From Nostoc sp. CHAB 5834 (GTDB taxonomy: Bacteria; Cyanobacteriota; Cyanobacteriia; Cyanobacteriales; Nostocaceae), in contig JAIVFU010000227.1 of assembly GCA_020829485.1 (NCBI GenBank), forward strand, positions 1 through 7,554: a stretch of DNA of 7,554 bases. Reading direction: 5' to 3'. A program made the translations under genes and the position numbers. The notes beneath the pieces were generated by a model. The model saw only the letters and a list, made by a program, of their open reading frames with translations. It ran no database searches and had not been told where the DNA came from. This document shows positions 5,671-7,554 of the stretch, one piece after another; the first letter of the stretch is position 1, and each line of letters begins with the position of its first letter.

Positions 5671-6064
5671 ATACGAACAATTAAACTTATAAAATTAAAT
5701 ATAAATTTTTACTTTTTGGCACTAAAATACCCGTAGAGTTTAATTTTACTTTCTCTTTATCGGTAATCTATTCAACAAATTTCTAATTTCTACTAACAAT
5801 TTATGAGTAATTAAAAATACTTTGCCGTAGAAATTTTACTTAGCTTTTTATTGATAAATACTTATTCAGCGTGATGTCAAAGTTTAAGCATGATAAAAAA
5901 GATACAAAGTTATTGATTACTTTTTACTTAGTTATAAATCAGTAGTAACTTTTGTGATGTTTGTGATTATGGTTGTGTTTGTAGTTGTAGGCAGAATGAC
6001 AATGTGTTAAAAACTCAATACTAGATAGCATAGAGGCATCACAGTAGGGAGGCGATTAACACTG
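5671..6064. other. AT-rich intergenic region with an imperfect direct repeat and a G/T-rich tract
   Basis: No gene is seen in this 394-bp stretch. Two similar segments at 5731-5773 and 5825-5867 share CCGTAGA, ATTTTACTT, TTAT, TAA and ATTC in the same order with small gaps; their starts are 94 bp apart. Between 5951 and 5991 the plus strand is almost only G, T and a few A, with TTTGTGAT repeated at 5951 and 5960. The region separates two divergent genes and must hold both promoters, but no clear box pair stands out. Confidence 0.45.
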
Positions 6065-6292
6065 ATGAGTATTGTAGACAGTATATTCATGCAGATGTTT
6101 GGTCGCCCGAAGGGTATGCTAGGCAGGTTAGGTGGCATGATTATGGCATCCATAAATCAAGCGTTCACCTATTCGGTGATCGACCTGCTCGACATTCAGC
6201 CGAATGGCCAAGTGTTGGAGGTTGGATTTGGCTCGCTAATTTATGGTTCACCATGTCGGTCATTTTATGCTCAAGCTCACTGCTGTACCTAA
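6065..6292 (+). pseudogene. N-terminal fragment of a class I SAM-dependent methyltransferase
   Basis: The 75-residue frame has the N-terminus of a small methyltransferase: MFGRPKGMLGRLGGMIMA (about residues 11-28), then VLEVGFGS (50-57), which is SAM-binding motif I (hh-E-x-G-x-G). Normally a second glycine and a further 120-150 residues with motifs II to IV follow. Here the sequence switches to LIYGSPCRSFYAQAHCC and stops. Motif I is incomplete and the fragment cannot be catalytic. Breakage is near 6230, next to the 3' end of the minus-strand gene ending at 6296, so arrival of that gene pair may have removed the rest. AGGGAGG at 6046-6052 is a good Shine-Dalgarno, but 12 bases from the ATG. 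Confidence 0.7.
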
Positions 6293-6295
6293 CTT

Positions 6296-6916
6296 TCAAA
6301 TATTGTTAATATTACGTGGATACCATCTACATGGAGGATACCAACCACACGCGATCGCCTCTTTATATTCTGACAAAGTATGATTAAAGTCTACTTCTAG
6401 AAATACCTTACCAGTATCAATATCATGTTTAAAGTGGTAAGGTAAAAATACAGGTATATACCATCCTAATTCCTTGAATCTTCGAGAATCATAGTTAACT
6501 TCTAGCTTGCCACATTCTCGAAGTCGCCAATACTTGTAAGGGATTTTGTCCGCTTCAGCAAAACCTAAAGTTCTTGCTTCTTCTGAGATGTCAAGGCTAA
6601 AGCCATGCTCATCTTTACCAATAGTTAAACATGAATCTTTGTAACTGTAACAAATTTCAATTGCAGTACCATATCCTGCTTCTTTTGCCTCAGTTGGTAT
6701 CCAAGCCAGAACCTCTAGTGTAGGTATTTTAAACAATTGATCTCTGTCTGGAAGCCACATTTGACAAGGGAGAAAGCACCATCTGTTCTGACTATGCAGA
6801 GCATTGTGCTTACAAGATTTATAATTAGGACACTTTTCTGGAGGTTTGCCTGTTAAGATTTCACAGTCTAGAAATAACCAGCAACCCACCTCAGTTTTTT
6901 TACGTCTTTTACCCAT
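6296..6916 (-). CDS. Cysteine-rich protein of unknown function, divergent homologue of the next gene
   Basis: I do not recognise this 206-residue protein. The basic start (MGKRRKK) is followed by a Cys-rich block: C12-x5-C18, C29-x5-C35 and C47-x3-C51, which suggests a zinc or Fe-S site. The rest seems built of about three related units, each a beta-like stretch followed by A/K-x-x-G-(W/F): TLGFAEADKIP (116-126), FKELGWYIPVFLP (147-159) and EAIACGWYPPCRWYP (186-200). The next gene has the same C12-x5-C18 and a second C-x5-C, plus YGWAEAERLP, so the two are probably homologues. The ATG at 6916 is 6 bp from the start of that gene on the other strand, leaving no room for a Shine-Dalgarno or promoter between them. 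HIP1 lies near its 3' end (6351). No membrane segment or signal peptide is seen. Confidence 0.65.
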   Translation of the reverse strand: MGKRRKKTEVGCWLFLDCEILTGKPPEKCPNYKSCKHNALHSQNRWCFLPCQMWLPDRDQLFKIPTLEVLAWIPTEAKEAGYGTAIEICYSYKDSCLTIGKDEHGFSLDISEEARTLGFAEADKIPYKYWRLRECGKLEVNYDSRRFKELGWYIPVFLPYHFKHDIDTGKVFLEVDFNHTLSEYKEAIACGWYPPCRWYPRNINNI

Positions 6917-6922
6917 AGTTTT

Positions 6923-7375
6923 ATGCGTGAACTAACACCAGATGATTATAAAGAATGTCCACTTGGATTAGGTTGTTCAGAGTTCGATGAGCGAAATAAA
7001 TATGGTTTACAACTCTGGCAAAAATGCTCAAATTCTAATTATTGTAAGGGTGTTTGTGAGGCATGGGATATACCACTAGAAATTGATGATAATAGAACAG
7101 GTGTTAATTTATATTTACCACACAATTATGATGAAAAAACATTTGCTAAAGAAATGAAAAAATATGGTTGGGCAGAAGCAGAAAGACTACCATTACATAG
7201 AGGTGAGCATTTCGATTTCTACACAATTAATGGTGAATTATTAGTAATTGAAAATAAGTTTAAATACGGTTTCGCTATAGCAGTTGATATTCGTCGAAAG
7301 AAGTATATTCAAAAATGTGTAATTGATAAGCACGGTCTATGGTGGTGTACGAATGGTAGACCACCAAAGATTTAA
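6923..7375 (+). CDS. Cysteine-rich protein of unknown function, divergent homologue of the previous gene
   Basis: This 150-residue protein begins MRELTPDDYKECPLGLGC. Its cysteines C12-x5-C18, C35-x5-C41 and C45 repeat the arrangement of the neighbour at 6296-6916 with one different gap. YGWAEAERLP (81-90) matches LGFAEADKIP there, and in both a second beta-like unit follows about 20-25 residues later (KFKYGFAIAVDI, 112-123). The C-terminus has LWWCTNGRPP with C142. No known domain is recognised. No Shine-Dalgarno precedes ATG 6923, because the upstream bases are already the start of the opposite gene; leaderless translation or a different start is possible. Near the 3' end, GGTCTA (7334-7339) pairs with TAGACC (7357-7362), but no T-run follows, so this is not a standard terminator. 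Confidence 0.65.
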   Translation: MRELTPDDYKECPLGLGCSEFDERNKYGLQLWQKCSNSNYCKGVCEAWDIPLEIDDNRTGVNLYLPHNYDEKTFAKEMKKYGWAEAERLPLHRGEHFDFYTINGELLVIENKFKYGFAIAVDIRRKKYIQKCVIDKHGLWWCTNGRPPKI

Positions 7376-7471
7376 AAATAAAGTGATCGCCTGACTCACG
7401 AGGTAATTAAAAATATTTAATGTATGTTATAAGTAAGTCGGCAGGAAAAATCATAACTATGTAACGAAAAG

Positions 7472-7554
7472 TTAACCAGAACTGTTAGAGCTAAATTTAA
7501 TACGTTGTGTACTGTAGTTTCCTTTTTCCCCTCTAGCTTGAATACCACCAATCA
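7472..7554 (-). CDS. Possible C-terminus of a minus-strand gene continuing past the right edge
   Basis: Read on the minus strand, the frame ending at TAA (7472-7474) is open for 26 codons to the window edge and encodes GGIQARGEKGNYSTQRIKF followed by SSNSSG. The mix of Gly, Ser, Asn and alternating hydrophobic residues looks protein-like, but the stretch is short and the family is not recognisable. The 96 bp between it and the previous gene hold nothing notable beyond a partial HIP1-like GTGATCGC at 7383-7390. Confidence 0.3.
   Translation of the reverse strand, partial: IGGIQARGEKGNYSTQRIKFSSNSSG

Larger units (their letters stand above)
314..6358. repeat. Dispersed HIP1 octamers (GCGATCGC), 11 copies
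   Basis: Copies begin at 314, 1091, 1540, 1560, 2457, 2802, 3020, 4282, 4307, 4661 and 6351. HIP1 is a hallmark of many cyanobacterial genomes, so this is the main taxonomic evidence. The spread is uneven: ten lie left of 4670, and none lies between 4669 and 6350 or after 6358. The left part therefore looks longer resident in a HIP1-rich genome than the right part, though the numbers are small. Confidence 0.95.

Noticed and set aside
7334..7365. Inverted repeats GGTCTA/TAGACC and GGTGGT/ACCACC as a terminator
   Set aside because: They lie inside the 3' end of the coding region, exclude each other, and lack a T-run.

Overview
The DNA looks like an accessory replicon or genomic island of a filamentous, Nostoc-type cyanobacterium. 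Eleven copies of the HIP1 octamer GCGATCGC occur, almost all left of 4670. Fragments of the GCGTAGGC/GCCGTAGGCATCGC repeat typical of Nostocales sit inside and between genes. Proteins are plasmid-like and intergenic DNA is AT-rich. There is no rRNA, tRNA, CRISPR array or housekeeping gene.

Left third (1-2864): a replication-like module. On the minus strand, a winged-helix protein (1148-1996) is followed 15 bp later by a DnaB-type helicase gene (77-1138). The helicase stops just before its Walker B aspartate, at a junction with a foreign sequence whose own frame runs in from the left edge (1-123). The winged-helix gene carries two DNA repeat arrays (five 18-bp units plus an inverted copy, and three to four 20-bp units). 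They are read in different ways by the protein, so they look like a DNA-level site, possibly an origin inside an initiator gene as in lambda O. Divergent from this pair, an XRE-like regulator (2184-2537) and a small unknown protein (2577-2864) form a plus-strand pair.

Middle (2865-5670): a region of decay. A small zinc-ribbon-like gene (3135-3341) is closed by an in-frame TAG, beyond which an acidic tail continues. An AT-rich gap of about 660 bp ends in a hairpin, a strong Shine-Dalgarno and a 35-codon reading frame (4087-4194). That frame runs head-on into the broken 3' end of a large minus-strand gene. The large gene is one continuous frame from 5670 to about 4190, interrupted by a single TAA at 4936-4938. 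Its motif order suggests, tentatively, a QDE1/RdRP-like two-barrel RNA polymerase that has lost its catalytic C-terminus.

Right third (5671-7554): an AT-rich spacer with an imperfect repeat is followed by a SAM methyltransferase gene cut off right after motif I (6065-6292). Next come two divergent cysteine-rich genes (6296-6916 minus, 6923-7375 plus) whose start codons are 6 bp apart. Their proteins share a double C-x5-C pattern and an AEA(D/E) motif, so they look like homologues placed back to back. The window closes with the possible C-terminus of another minus-strand gene.

Overall, four genes are truncated or carry internal stops, while the winged-helix gene, the XRE pair and the Cys-rich pair look intact. 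All functional names rest on reading motifs by eye.
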